DNA of 64,000 bases from JAEMQF01 sp963791595 (GTDB taxonomy: Bacteria; Pseudomonadota; Gammaproteobacteria; Burkholderiales; Burkholderiaceae_C). The notes beneath the pieces were generated by a model that saw only the letters and a program-made list of their open reading frames with translations, did no database searches and had not been told where the DNA came from. Location: assembly GCA_963791595.1 (NCBI GenBank), contig CAWBTF010000001.1:62001-126000 (forward strand). The letters run 5' to 3'. Both the position numbers and the translations under genes were made by a program. Positions 50,939-58,940 of the stretch are shown piece by piece; within the stretch, counting starts at the first letter, position 1; every line of letters starts with the position of its first letter.

Positions 50939-51559
50939 TTACAGGGCAGTCCCCTGCCTGACGATCTCTTCCTCGATTTCTCTCAACCGATCTTTGCCAA
51001 AGAACAACTGGTCGCCCACGAAGAACGAGGGTGATCCGAAGGCGCCGCGCTCAAACGCTGACTGCGTGTTGGCCGCCAGTCGGGCCTTGACCTCAGGGTC
51101 TTGCGCCCGCGCCAACAGAGCGGGGCTGTCAAGACCGGCCTCGCGCAACACGGCGGCGATCTCGTCAGGGTCGTCCATGTTGCGGGCCTGCTCCCACATC
51201 GCCGAATACATCGCTTCGATGGTTTGGGGTCCGCAACCCAGCGCCTGCGCCGCAACGGCCAGCCGCATGATCTTCAACGTGTTCACCGGAAAGTGCGGAT
51301 TGAATTTGAATCGGGTGAGCTGGTGCCTGGCAATGAAGCGCTGCACCTCCAGCTTGTCATAGGCTCGCTTGTTGGGGATGTCGGCGAAGGCCTCGGCCGG
51401 GGAGCGGTTGTTGCTCAGCTTGAACAGCCCGCCGAGCAGAATGGGCAGGTATTCGAAGCGCACGCCGGTGCGCGCCTCGATGTCCGCCAGCACCCTGTGG
51501 CACAGGTACGCATTCGGGCTGCCGAAGTCGAAGAGGAACTGAACTTGGAGTGGCTTCAT
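50939..51559 (-). CDS. DsbA-fold 2-hydroxychromene-2-carboxylate isomerase family protein
   Basis: A 206-residue protein of the HCCA isomerase/kappa-class GST type. It starts QVQFLFDFGSPNAYLCHRVL, where the Ser of FGSP is the usual active residue instead of CxxC. NPHFPVNTLKIMRLAVAA and the C-terminal GAFGSPSFFVGDQLFFGKDRL complete the fold. Such enzymes isomerise chromene carboxylates in naphthalene pathways or act on glutathione conjugates; no such pathway is nearby. It lies 41 bp after the SDR gene on the same strand. Confidence 0.85.
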   Translation of the reverse strand: MKPLQVQFLFDFGSPNAYLCHRVLADIEARTGVRFEYLPILLGGLFKLSNNRSPAEAFADIPNKRAYDKLEVQRFIARHQLTRFKFNPHFPVNTLKIMRLAVAAQALGCGPQTIEAMYSAMWEQARNMDDPDEIAAVLREAGLDSPALLARAQDPEVKARLAANTQSAFERGAFGSPSFFVGDQLFFGKDRLREIEEEIVRQGTAL

Positions 51560-51600
51560 GGCGTTTGTGTGCAATGTGTCGATGGCCTCGTGCGCTGCAT

Positions 51601-52329
51601 TCACCACGATTCCATCCAGGGCCGCAGTTCGGTTTCGTGGGTCCAGGCGTCGCGGGGCTGCCGGTGAATCTGCCAGTACGCCTCGGCGATGGAGTCCGGG
51701 CTCAGGATGCCGTGCTGGTCCTTCATCGCATAGCGCTCAGGAAAGTTCGAGCGGATGAATTCCGTGTCGATGGCGCCGTCGATCACCGGGTGCGCCACGT
51801 GGATGCCCTTGGGCCATAGTTCGCGGGCCATGCTCTGTGCCAGGGCGCGCAGGGCGTGCTTGGCACCGGCAAATGCTGCGAAGCCTTCGCGCCCGCGCAG
51901 GCTCGCCGTAGCGCCAGTGAAGATGATGGTGCCCCGCCCACGCGGCAGCATCACCTTGGCTGTCTCTCGTCCCATCAAGAAGCCACCGAAGCAGGCCATC
52001 TCCCACACCTTGTGGTAGACCCGCGCGGTGGTTTCCGTGATGCCGAAGCGCACGTTGGCGCCGATGTTGAATACGGCCACCTCGATGGGCGCGATGTCGC
52101 GCTCGATGCGTTCGACGAGTGCGACCATCTCCTCTTCCTTGCGTGCGTCGCTGCCGAATCCGTGGGCCTGTCCGCCTTCGGTCGTGATCTGCCTGACCAG
52201 GGGTTCGAGCTTGTCGGCGGTGCGTCGGGTCACGCAGGCGATGTAGCCCTCGCGAGCGAAGCGCCGGGCGATGGCGCCACCCGTGGCGTCGCCGGCACCG
52301 ATGACGAGGATGGCCTTCTTGTCAGTCAT
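51601..52329 (-). CDS. Short-chain dehydrogenase/reductase with Tyr-to-Phe active site
   Basis: An SDR of 242 residues. The nucleotide motif is VIGAGDATGGAIARRFAREG near the N terminus; NIGANV stands in the place of NNAG. The catalytic segment reads GATASLRGREGFAAFAGAKHAL. The Ser and Lys are present, but the Tyr of the YxxxK motif is Phe. Reduced or altered chemistry is possible, although some SDR subfamilies share this change. It stands between the isomerase and the ferredoxin remnant, all on one strand. Confidence 0.85.
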   Translation of the reverse strand: MTDKKAILVIGAGDATGGAIARRFAREGYIACVTRRTADKLEPLVRQITTEGGQAHGFGSDARKEEEMVALVERIERDIAPIEVAVFNIGANVRFGITETTARVYHKVWEMACFGGFLMGRETAKVMLPRGRGTIIFTGATASLRGREGFAAFAGAKHALRALAQSMARELWPKGIHVAHPVIDGAIDTEFIRSNFPERYAMKDQHGILSPDSIAEAYWQIHRQPRDAWTHETELRPWMESW

Positions 52330-52350
52330 GGGACGCTTTCTTGGGTTGAA

Positions 52351-52475
52351 TCAAGCTGGGCAGGCTGACGGCTCCGGCCGGCCCGCCACACGGTCGAGTT
52401 CCGCGTTCAGCGCAACCATGGGCCGCAATCGGTGTACTTGCAGCGGATGCAGGCTTCGGTCACGACGTGCGTCAT
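52351..52475 (-). pseudogene. fdxA: Ferredoxin FdxA gene with its middle deleted
   Basis: From ATG 52475 it reads MTHVVTEACIRCKYTDC, the exact start of seven-iron ferredoxins. It then jumps to the end region (MVALNAELDRVAGRPEPSACPA, in another frame, stop at 52351). The middle, including most cluster cysteines, is gone. The ATG overlaps the stop of the molybdopterin enzyme gene, so the ferredoxin was once translationally coupled to it as electron partner. Confidence 0.7.
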
Positions 52476-54799
52476 GCGGCAGCCTCCTGCGCGGCGCCGA
52501 CGCGCACGATCTGGACGGGAACGTGCTTGTGCCATGGCGTGCCAGCAAACGGGTCGCGGCTTGCCGTGTCGGTGAGTTCATTGAGCGACACGCCCTTGTG
52601 CACGGGCGTGCCGTCCTCCGCCGTGTAGTCGAGTCCGTGGCCATTGGGCAGCGCCACGTGGCCGGGCTGCAGGTCTTCACCCAGTTCGACCGGTGCTTGC
52701 GCATGGCCGCGGCGGGTCGTCATGCGGACCCAGTCGCCTTCCTTGCAACCGATCTTCTCGGCGTCGGCCGGGTGCATGCGCAGCGTGCCGAAGGTGCCAC
52801 GGCGGTGCCAGCCCGCATCGCGGATCGAGGTGTTGCTGGTGTCGCTGCGGCGCTCGCCGGCGGAGAGGACGAAGGGGTAGTCGGCGTCCTGTTGCGGCAG
52901 CTTGCTGCCCAGCGTTTCCAGTTCCGCCAGCATCTCCTCGATGCACAGGTTGATCTTGTGGTCGGGCAGGCGCACCGCACGCCAGCTGTCGGTGTACTGA
53001 CTGACCGAATAGATCACACCGGATGGCTGGGTGAGGATCGCGTCGAACAGCTTGTTGCCCGCCGCCAGCACGCTGCCGCCGAAGCCGGCCCGTGCGGCCG
53101 CGTCCCTGTTCTTGCGAACGAACATCTGGCTGAGACCCCACAGCGACGCAGCTGGCGCGAAGCCCGTGGGCAAGGTCTCGCCCAACGTGCGGTAGAGAAC
53201 AACCGGCGCGTAGCGCGTCACCTTCTCGTCTCGCGCTGCCTTCCAGGCGAATGCCAGGCCGAAGGCCGTGCGGCCCCAGCGCGCGGTGCGGCGCAGCAAG
53301 CGGTATTGGCCTTCGTTGAGCTCGCCCAGCGATTCGACCAGACGCGCGTGAATCTCGGCCTCGGTCAGCGTGCCCGGGCGCGGCGCGAACAAGGGCTGCC
53401 TGAGGTGGAAGCCGTTGCGCGGGAACTCGACGTTGAAGAACGTCGCTTCGGCCTTCTCGAACTGGCTGCTGGCCGGCAGCACATAGTCGGCCTGCCGAGC
53501 GGTTTCGGTCATCGCCACGTCGATCACGACGCTGACGTCGAGTGCCCGCAGGGCCTGCCGCATGCGCTGGCTGTCGGCCAGCGAGTGCACCGGGTTGCTG
53601 CTCTCGATGAACATCGCGCGGAAGCGCTTGGGGTGATCGGTGAGGATTTCCTCGGGGATCACGTTGCAGGGGATCAGCCCCATGATGACCTTGGCGCCCG
53701 TGACGGGGCTGAGTGATCCGGGCCGCGGCTTGCCACCCGCACTGGAGCCCGCAACGGGCTTCGCTGCGGTTTCGCGCGTCGATGACGACAGGTTGAGCAG
53801 CGGCACGAACGCGTTGTTGGTCCCCTGCCGGGCGAAGTGCCCGGTCAGCAACCACACCAGCCGATTCAGGTAGCTGTTGAGCGTGGAGTGCCGGTTCATC
53901 TGCACGCCCAGGTCCTCGATCATCGACACGCTCTTGGCCCGCGCGATGCGTTCGGCAACCTGGCGCAGCAAGGTGATGTCGATGCCGCAGGTCTTGGCGC
54001 AGTCAGGCACCGAGATGCGCTGCAGGATCTCGGCCACACGCGGGTAGCCGGTCGTGTGCTCGGCCAGCCAATCCTTGGCGACCAAGCCTTCCTGGACCAG
54101 GATCGCTGCCAATGCGGCCAGGCACCACGCATCGGTGCCCGGGCGCACGGCGAGGTGGTAGTCCGCCATCTCGGCGGTTTCGCTGCGGCGCGGGTCGATG
54201 ACGACCATCGAGCGATTCGGGTCCTTCTGGATCTCGCGCAGGATCACCCGTGTGCGCGCGAAGCCGTGCGACTGGAACGGGTTCTTGCCCAGGAAGACCG
54301 CGACCTCGGCGTGCTCGAAATCGCCATGCACGGCGGCGCCCATCATCTTGCCCTGGACCCAGGCTTCTCCGGTCTTCTCCTGCGCCAGGGCGTTGGAGCG
54401 GTAGACGATGCCCAGGGCCTTGATGGTGCTGTCGGCATAGGTGCCGCCGAGGTGGTTGCCCTGGCTTCCGCCGCCGTAGTAGAGGATGCTGGCGCCGCCG
54501 TGCTGGGCTTTGACGGACGCCAGCTTGGCGGTGATCTCCGAAACGGCGGTGGCCCAGTCGATGTCTTCGTAGCTGCCGTCGGCGCGCCGGCGCTTCGGGC
54601 TGGTGATGCGGTCGGCGCCGTTTTGATAGAAGTCCATGCGTTGCGACTTCTCGCAGACGTAACCCTGTGAGGTGGGGTGGTCCTTGTCGCCCCGGGCTTT
54701 GACGATGCGGCCGCCTTCGGTCTGCACCTCCAGTCCGCAGTTCAGCGAGCAGATGATGCAGGCCGTCTTCTTCCACTCAGCCGCCGGCGGTACGTTCAT
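52472..54799 (-). CDS. Molybdopterin oxidoreductase, DMSO-reductase family
   Basis: A 775-residue cytoplasmic enzyme with an N-terminal [4Fe-4S] site: Cys14, Cys17, Cys21 and Cys49 (KTACIICSLNCGLEV...GYVCEKSQ). NPFQSHGFARTR, VVIDPRRSETAEMADYHLAVRPGTDAW and the C-terminal LPNGHGLDYTAEDG form the bis-MGD binding domains. It is similar to formate-dehydrogenase-like and acetylene-hydratase-like proteins; the substrate cannot be told. No Tat signal is seen. ATG 54799 was chosen because it places the cluster motif close to the start. It is transcribed away from the TetR gene. Confidence 0.88.
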   Translation of the reverse strand: MNVPPAAEWKKTACIICSLNCGLEVQTEGGRIVKARGDKDHPTSQGYVCEKSQRMDFYQNGADRITSPKRRRADGSYEDIDWATAVSEITAKLASVKAQHGGASILYYGGGSQGNHLGGTYADSTIKALGIVYRSNALAQEKTGEAWVQGKMMGAAVHGDFEHAEVAVFLGKNPFQSHGFARTRVILREIQKDPNRSMVVIDPRRSETAEMADYHLAVRPGTDAWCLAALAAILVQEGLVAKDWLAEHTTGYPRVAEILQRISVPDCAKTCGIDITLLRQVAERIARAKSVSMIEDLGVQMNRHSTLNSYLNRLVWLLTGHFARQGTNNAFVPLLNLSSSTRETAAKPVAGSSAGGKPRPGSLSPVTGAKVIMGLIPCNVIPEEILTDHPKRFRAMFIESSNPVHSLADSQRMRQALRALDVSVVIDVAMTETARQADYVLPASSQFEKAEATFFNVEFPRNGFHLRQPLFAPRPGTLTEAEIHARLVESLGELNEGQYRLLRRTARWGRTAFGLAFAWKAARDEKVTRYAPVVLYRTLGETLPTGFAPAASLWGLSQMFVRKNRDAAARAGFGGSVLAAGNKLFDAILTQPSGVIYSVSQYTDSWRAVRLPDHKINLCIEEMLAELETLGSKLPQQDADYPFVLSAGERRSDTSNTSIRDAGWHRRGTFGTLRMHPADAEKIGCKEGDWVRMTTRRGHAQAPVELGEDLQPGHVALPNGHGLDYTAEDGTPVHKGVSLNELTDTASRDPFAGTPWHKHVPVQIVRVGAAQEAAA

Positions 54800-54907
54800 C
54801 CGTTGCCTCGTTGCTTCTGTCAGGCACAGGGTTGCGCCATGAGATAATGAATAATATCCTATAAACACGCGCCCCCGCTGTCAACCCGGGGACATCACAA
54901 TCAGGAC
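54800..54907. promoter_or_regulatory. AT-rich divergent promoter region of the molybdoenzyme and TetR genes
   Basis: GAGATAATGAATAATATCCT and the following ATAAAC at 54841-54866 are strikingly AT-rich in a GC-rich region. They include the loose inverted motif GATAAT...AATATC. This is the likely shared promoter and TetR operator. Exact boxes are uncertain. Confidence 0.5.
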
Positions 54908-55495
54908 ATGCGCTACCCCAAGGACCACAAAGACGCATCTCGACAGCGTCTCATCGAGCTGGGCGGAAGCCATGCGAAGAAGCATGGGTTCAATGCCAGC
55001 GGCATGGCGTCGCTGGCTGCATCAGCCGGGGTGACCACCGGCGCGCTGTACAAGCACTTCGATGGCAAGGCCGATTTGTTCGCGGCGCTGATCACAGCCG
55101 AGCTGGAGCGCACGGCGACGATGTACGACGGCTTCGACCCAGCCGACGATGCGCGTGCCGCCAGGTCACTGGCGGGCTACCTCAGCCTCCAGCACGTGAG
55201 ACATCCGGAGCAAGGCTGCCCGTTGCCATCACTCACGCCCGAAATTGCACGTGCTGACGATGCCGCCAAGGCCGCCTACCGGGCTGGACTGCTGGAAATA
55301 CACGCCAAGTTGCGGCGCCTGACAGCCACGTCGGAGGACGCCTGGACGCTCATGGCCCAGAACGTCGGCGCCGTGATGCTGGCCCGGGCCATCCCCGATG
55401 AAAAGCTTCAGCGGGAGATCCTGGCTGCGCTGCGGCAGGCGGGTGAGAAGTTGCTTGCGGATTGCCCCAGCCGCTCGATCAGTTCGCGAGCTTGA
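54908..55495 (+). CDS. TetR-family transcriptional regulator
   Basis: A 195-residue repressor. The N-terminal helix-turn-helix is FNASGMASLAASAGVTTGALYKHFDGKADLFAALI (about residues 29-62). The C-terminal ligand domain is of the type with QGCPLPSLTPEIARAD. It is divergent from the molybdoenzyme-ferredoxin-SDR-isomerase group, which it probably controls through the AT-rich region between them. Confidence 0.9.
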   Translation: MRYPKDHKDASRQRLIELGGSHAKKHGFNASGMASLAASAGVTTGALYKHFDGKADLFAALITAELERTATMYDGFDPADDARAARSLAGYLSLQHVRHPEQGCPLPSLTPEIARADDAAKAAYRAGLLEIHAKLRRLTATSEDAWTLMAQNVGAVMLARAIPDEKLQREILAALRQAGEKLLADCPSRSISSRA

Positions 55496-55523
55496 ATATC
55501 TGAACGCCGCTGCGCCATCAGCG

Positions 55524-55967
55524 TCAGCGCGGCCCGCCGACCGCCGCGGCCAGCGCCAGCAACCACATCGCGCCGAAGACGAACGGCAGCGCCTTGGGCG
55601 CCCAGCGCCCGCGCCGAGCAAGGTGCACCTCGGGCGCGAGCGGGCACAGGTCAGCGAGCCCGCTGCGCTCGTACTCGATGCGCACCTGCTCCGCTGCGCG
55701 CAGCGCGGTGAACACGCCCACGCCGATCAGCGTGGCGACCGCGATGCCGAAGAGCGGGAAGCCGAACGCCAGCCAACCCGAGGCCTTGGAGGAGAGTGCC
55801 ACGTAGGCGTTGAACAGCAGGCCCTCGGAGAGGATCAGCCACGTGATGCGGTGGCTCACCAGCACATCCTCGTGCGTCCACTGCTCGCGCAGGGCGCGGT
55901 ACTGGTCCCACAGCGCCACGTCCGGCGTGCGGTGGGTGTGCATGGGACTGAAGTCGGCGGCCGGCAT
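55524..55967 (-). CDS. Small membrane protein of unknown function in the glucan operon
   Basis: A 147-residue protein with a polar start (ALWDQYRALREQWTHEDVLVSHRITW) and three hydrophobic segments: about 41-58, 64-86 and 125-143. The last is AMWLLALAAAVGG. It begins 9 bp after the GH17 gene ends, so it is probably the last gene of the GH1-GH16-GH17-GH17 operon. I do not recognise the family. A start at 55943 is also possible. Confidence 0.65.
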   Translation of the reverse strand: MPAADFSPMHTHRTPDVALWDQYRALREQWTHEDVLVSHRITWLILSEGLLFNAYVALSSKASGWLAFGFPLFGIAVATLIGVGVFTALRAAEQVRIEYERSGLADLCPLAPEVHLARRGRWAPKALPFVFGAMWLLALAAAVGGPR

Positions 55968-55975
55968 GCGTTGCC

Positions 55976-56923
55976 TCAGGCGGCGGCAACCGGCGCCATC
56001 AACTCGGGGTACACCGCCTGCATCACCCGCTTGGGCCGCCGGTCCACGGTGAACAGGCCCCAGTGCTTCTCGGGCTCCAGAGGGTCGGGCGAGCCTTTCC
56101 ACGGCTCGTCGAAAGCCTCGAAGACGAAGCACAGCAGGCCCGCCTCGCGCGTCCAGTCCATCAGGTCCTGGTAGTAGATCGCCTGCAGTTCCTGCACTGC
56201 GTGCTCGGCATGCATGCCGCGGCCGTTGCTGGCGGTGCACCAGCCGGCCTCGGTGATGACGAGTGGCTTGCCGGGGTACAGGTTCGCGACGCTCGCAACG
56301 TTGGCCTTGGTGTAGTCCAGCGCCTCGTGGATGTGCTTGTACTCCCACACCGGGTAGGTGTGCAGCGAGATGAAGTCGAGTTCGGCCACCAGCTCGCGCA
56401 GCTTGTGCTGCCAGGGCACGTAGTTCTCGCAGAAGGTCACCGGCTGCGCGACCGCGGCCTTGACGCGGCGCACGTAGTCGATCATGTGCGGCACCGGGAC
56501 GTAGTGGTCGGTCCAGTCGACGGTGGCCTCGTTGCCCACGGCCACCGAGAACACGATGTCTTCGTACTGGCGTGCAAGCTTGATCAGGCGCTCGACCTCG
56601 GCCTCGTTTTCGCGCTGGTTCGCTTCAAGTTGTTCTTCCGGGTAGGTCGCACCCCAGGGGCAACCAAAATTGTTCATCTCGGCCCCGAGATAGGCACCCA
56701 GCATCACCTGGAAGGGCAGCCCGTCCTCGCGGATCACCTGCAGCACGCGCTCGGCGTGCAGGCTGCAGTCGTACAGGCGCAGCAGGCGCCAGTGTTTCTT
56801 CAGGATGTGCAGATCCTCGCGGATCTCGGCCACCGACGGGTAGAGCTTCTGGTTCGGATCCTGCCCCTCGCGATAGCCGGAGTAGCAGATGGCGTTGCCT
56901 TGGGGAAGCGACAGCATGGTCAT
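55976..56923 (-). CDS. Cytoplasmic GH17 beta-1,3-glucosidase/glucanase, copy A
   Basis: A 315-residue GH17 domain with no signal peptide. Key motifs are NAICYSGYREGQDP, LLRLYDCSLHAERVL, the acid/base Glu in VAVGNEATVDW, SLHTYPVWE, the nucleophile Glu in VITEAGWC and FEAFDEPWKGS. Its start overlaps the preceding GH17 stop (GGATGACCATG). The sequence differs clearly from copy B (56920-57969), so the two are probably not recent duplicates and may have different chain-length preference. Confidence 0.9.
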   Translation of the reverse strand: MTMLSLPQGNAICYSGYREGQDPNQKLYPSVAEIREDLHILKKHWRLLRLYDCSLHAERVLQVIREDGLPFQVMLGAYLGAEMNNFGCPWGATYPEEQLEANQRENEAEVERLIKLARQYEDIVFSVAVGNEATVDWTDHYVPVPHMIDYVRRVKAAVAQPVTFCENYVPWQHKLRELVAELDFISLHTYPVWEYKHIHEALDYTKANVASVANLYPGKPLVITEAGWCTASNGRGMHAEHAVQELQAIYYQDLMDWTREAGLLCFVFEAFDEPWKGSPDPLEPEKHWGLFTVDRRPKRVMQAVYPELMAPVAAA

Positions 56924-57969
56924 CCGAACTTGGGCTTCGCGTCCTTGTCCCACAGGCCCCAGTAGGCGCCGACGTCGCCCTCGGCGCCGACCTTCCAGGC
57001 TTCGTCGAACGCGGCGAAGTAGAAGATCTCGATACCGTCTTGTCGCGCCCAGCGGATGGTGTCGATGAAGTAGCGCATCGCTCCTTCTTCCGACGGCACC
57101 GCGCCGTGGAAATTGCTGCCCTGGTCGGGCCAGCCGGTCTCGCTGATCAGCACCCGTTTGCCCGGCGCGGCGGCGCGCGTGCGCTGCATCATGGTCTGCA
57201 TGTAGGCCAGCGCCCGCTCGCGCGGGCAACCTTCCCAGAAGGGGTAGCAGTTCGTCATCACCACGTCGCAGGCAGCGGTGACGCGCGGGTGCTTCTCGAA
57301 CAGGTAGTAGGCATCGACATAACCCACCGGCACCGCGGTCGGCAAGTCGCGCAGGGCCTGCTTGACATGCTCGATCTGCGCGATCAGTCCGTCCTCGTCC
57401 ATATCCTCGCGCAGCAGCACCTCGTTGCCCACCGCCACGATGTCGGCATGGCCGGCCCGGGCCACGGCGATGGCGCCGGCGATCTCGCGCTCGTTGATCC
57501 TGGCGTCGGTGCCGAGCCAGGCCCCCACCAGCGTCTTCATGCCCATCGATTTGGCGATCACCGGCGTCTGCTCATGCCCGTCGGTGCAGGAGAACGTGCG
57601 GATCCAGCCCGTGTGCGGGCGGATCACCTCCAGCCGCGCGCGGATCTGCGCCGCGCTCACCTGCGCTCCGGGCGCCTGCCCTTCAAGGTAGGGGCTGAAA
57701 CAGAAGCCATGCACGCCGCCGCCGAGCACGACGCCGAACTCTTCGCGCAACGAGGCGCGCGCCTCGTGCGACAGCGGCGGCGGCTTGGGCACGACGGGCG
57801 TGCTGCCCGACGTGGCTGCGCCGGCGTTCGCGCTGCCGGGCGCACTGCCCGGCGTAACACCGGGCGCTCCACCGGGTGCGCCACCAGACGCAGCGTCGGA
57901 CGCAAAGGCAGGTTGCTGCGGCGCCGACGGCGAGCGCGCAGGCGTGGGGGCATTGGCGTCATGGGTCAT
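56920..57969 (-). CDS. Cytoplasmic GH17 beta-1,3-glucosidase/glucanase, copy B
   Basis: A 349-residue protein. The first 65 residues are a Pro/Gly/Ala-rich tail without a signal peptide (SGGAPGGAPGVTPGSAPGS). The GH17 domain follows: VHGFCFSPYLEGQAPG, HTGWIRTFSCTDGHE, the acid/base Glu in VAVGNEVLLRED, TNCYPFWEGC, the nucleophile Glu in ISETGWPDQGS and YFAAFDEAWKVGAEGD. It is the closest relative in this window of the GH17 domain fused to the transporter at 48281. The low-complexity N terminus could be a linker left from such a fusion. Confidence 0.9.
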   Translation of the reverse strand: MTHDANAPTPARSPSAPQQPAFASDAASGGAPGGAPGVTPGSAPGSANAGAATSGSTPVVPKPPPLSHEARASLREEFGVVLGGGVHGFCFSPYLEGQAPGAQVSAAQIRARLEVIRPHTGWIRTFSCTDGHEQTPVIAKSMGMKTLVGAWLGTDARINEREIAGAIAVARAGHADIVAVGNEVLLREDMDEDGLIAQIEHVKQALRDLPTAVPVGYVDAYYLFEKHPRVTAACDVVMTNCYPFWEGCPRERALAYMQTMMQRTRAAAPGKRVLISETGWPDQGSNFHGAVPSEEGAMRYFIDTIRWARQDGIEIFYFAAFDEAWKVGAEGDVGAYWGLWDKDAKPKFG

Positions 57970-58012
57970 GAAAGGTCTCCATCTGGCGATGCGTGGCGGT
58001 GGCCGGTCACCC

Positions 58013-58939
58013 TCAGGTGCGCCGCTCGCTCTTGTGGCCCTTCTGCCAGGGCATCACACCGGGGCCGCGGGGTTTGAGCGGGCCGTAGCCGCCGACCTTG
58101 TCGTACACGCGCACGTAGTCCACCACCAGCTCGGCGGGGAAGCGGGTCTTGTCGTTCGGCGCACCTGGGAAATTGCCACCGACGGCCACGTTCATCACAA
58201 GATAAAAGGGCTGGTCGAACGGCGCGGGCCAAGGGTTGAGGTCGGCTTCCTTCTTCGCTTCCACGCCGGCCCCTTTGACGAGCTTGCTGCAACTCCACCA
58301 GTGGCGGTAGGTGCAGGTCTGCACTTCGTCGACGAAGAAGCGGATCTCGCCCGGTTCCCACTCCACGGCGTAGGTGTGCCAGTCCGAGACCAGGCTGCCC
58401 TGCGTGCCGTTGCGCAACGCGTGTGTCGTCGTGATCAGCGAACGCTTGGGGAAGGTGGATCCGAAGTGGATGCTGTTGAGCACCTCCTCGGGCTTTTCGC
58501 CCACGATCTCCATCAGGTCGATCTCGCCCGAGGCGGCCCAGCCGCCGTACTTGTCGTCCACCGGCAGCATCCACAGCGCCGGCCACAGGCCCTTGCCCCA
58601 GGGCACCTTGGCGCGGAACTCGACCCGGCCATAGAGTTTGCTGAACAGCACCGTGCCGTCGCGCGCCTTGGTCTTGAGCCGCGCCGAGGTGTAGCCGCAG
58701 CCGTGCAGCGGCGCCTTCACCGCGCGGATGACGAGGCAGCTGTCGCGCAGCACCACGTTCTCCGGCTCGTGGGTGTAGTACTGCAATTCCTCGTTGCCCC
58801 AGCCGGGCACCCAGGCGTGGTTCTTGTAGTCGTAGAAGCCGTTGCCGATGTCGAAGTCCCACTTCGAACGGTCGACGCTCTTGCCGTCGAACTCGTCGGC
58901 CCACACCAGCTTCCAGCCTTTGCGCGTCTTGGTCGCCAT
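58013..58939 (-). CDS. GH16 beta-1,3-glucanase (laminarinase-like), no signal peptide
   Basis: A 308-residue beta-jelly-roll enzyme. WKLVWADEFDGKSVDRSKWDFDIGNG opens the domain. The catalytic motif GEIDLMEIVG carries the nucleophile and acid/base Glu in the ExDxxE pattern of bacterial laminarinases. HTYAVEWEPGEIRFFVDEVQ and FYLVMNVAVGGNFPG are also typical. Such enzymes are normally secreted, but this one begins MATKTRKGWKLVW, with no signal peptide and the start 1 bp from the GH1 stop. A cytoplasmic place is therefore inferred. Confidence 0.93.
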   Translation of the reverse strand: MATKTRKGWKLVWADEFDGKSVDRSKWDFDIGNGFYDYKNHAWVPGWGNEELQYYTHEPENVVLRDSCLVIRAVKAPLHGCGYTSARLKTKARDGTVLFSKLYGRVEFRAKVPWGKGLWPALWMLPVDDKYGGWAASGEIDLMEIVGEKPEEVLNSIHFGSTFPKRSLITTTHALRNGTQGSLVSDWHTYAVEWEPGEIRFFVDEVQTCTYRHWWSCSKLVKGAGVEAKKEADLNPWPAPFDQPFYLVMNVAVGGNFPGAPNDKTRFPAELVVDYVRVYDKVGGYGPLKPRGPGVMPWQKGHKSERRT

Positions 58940-58940
58940 A

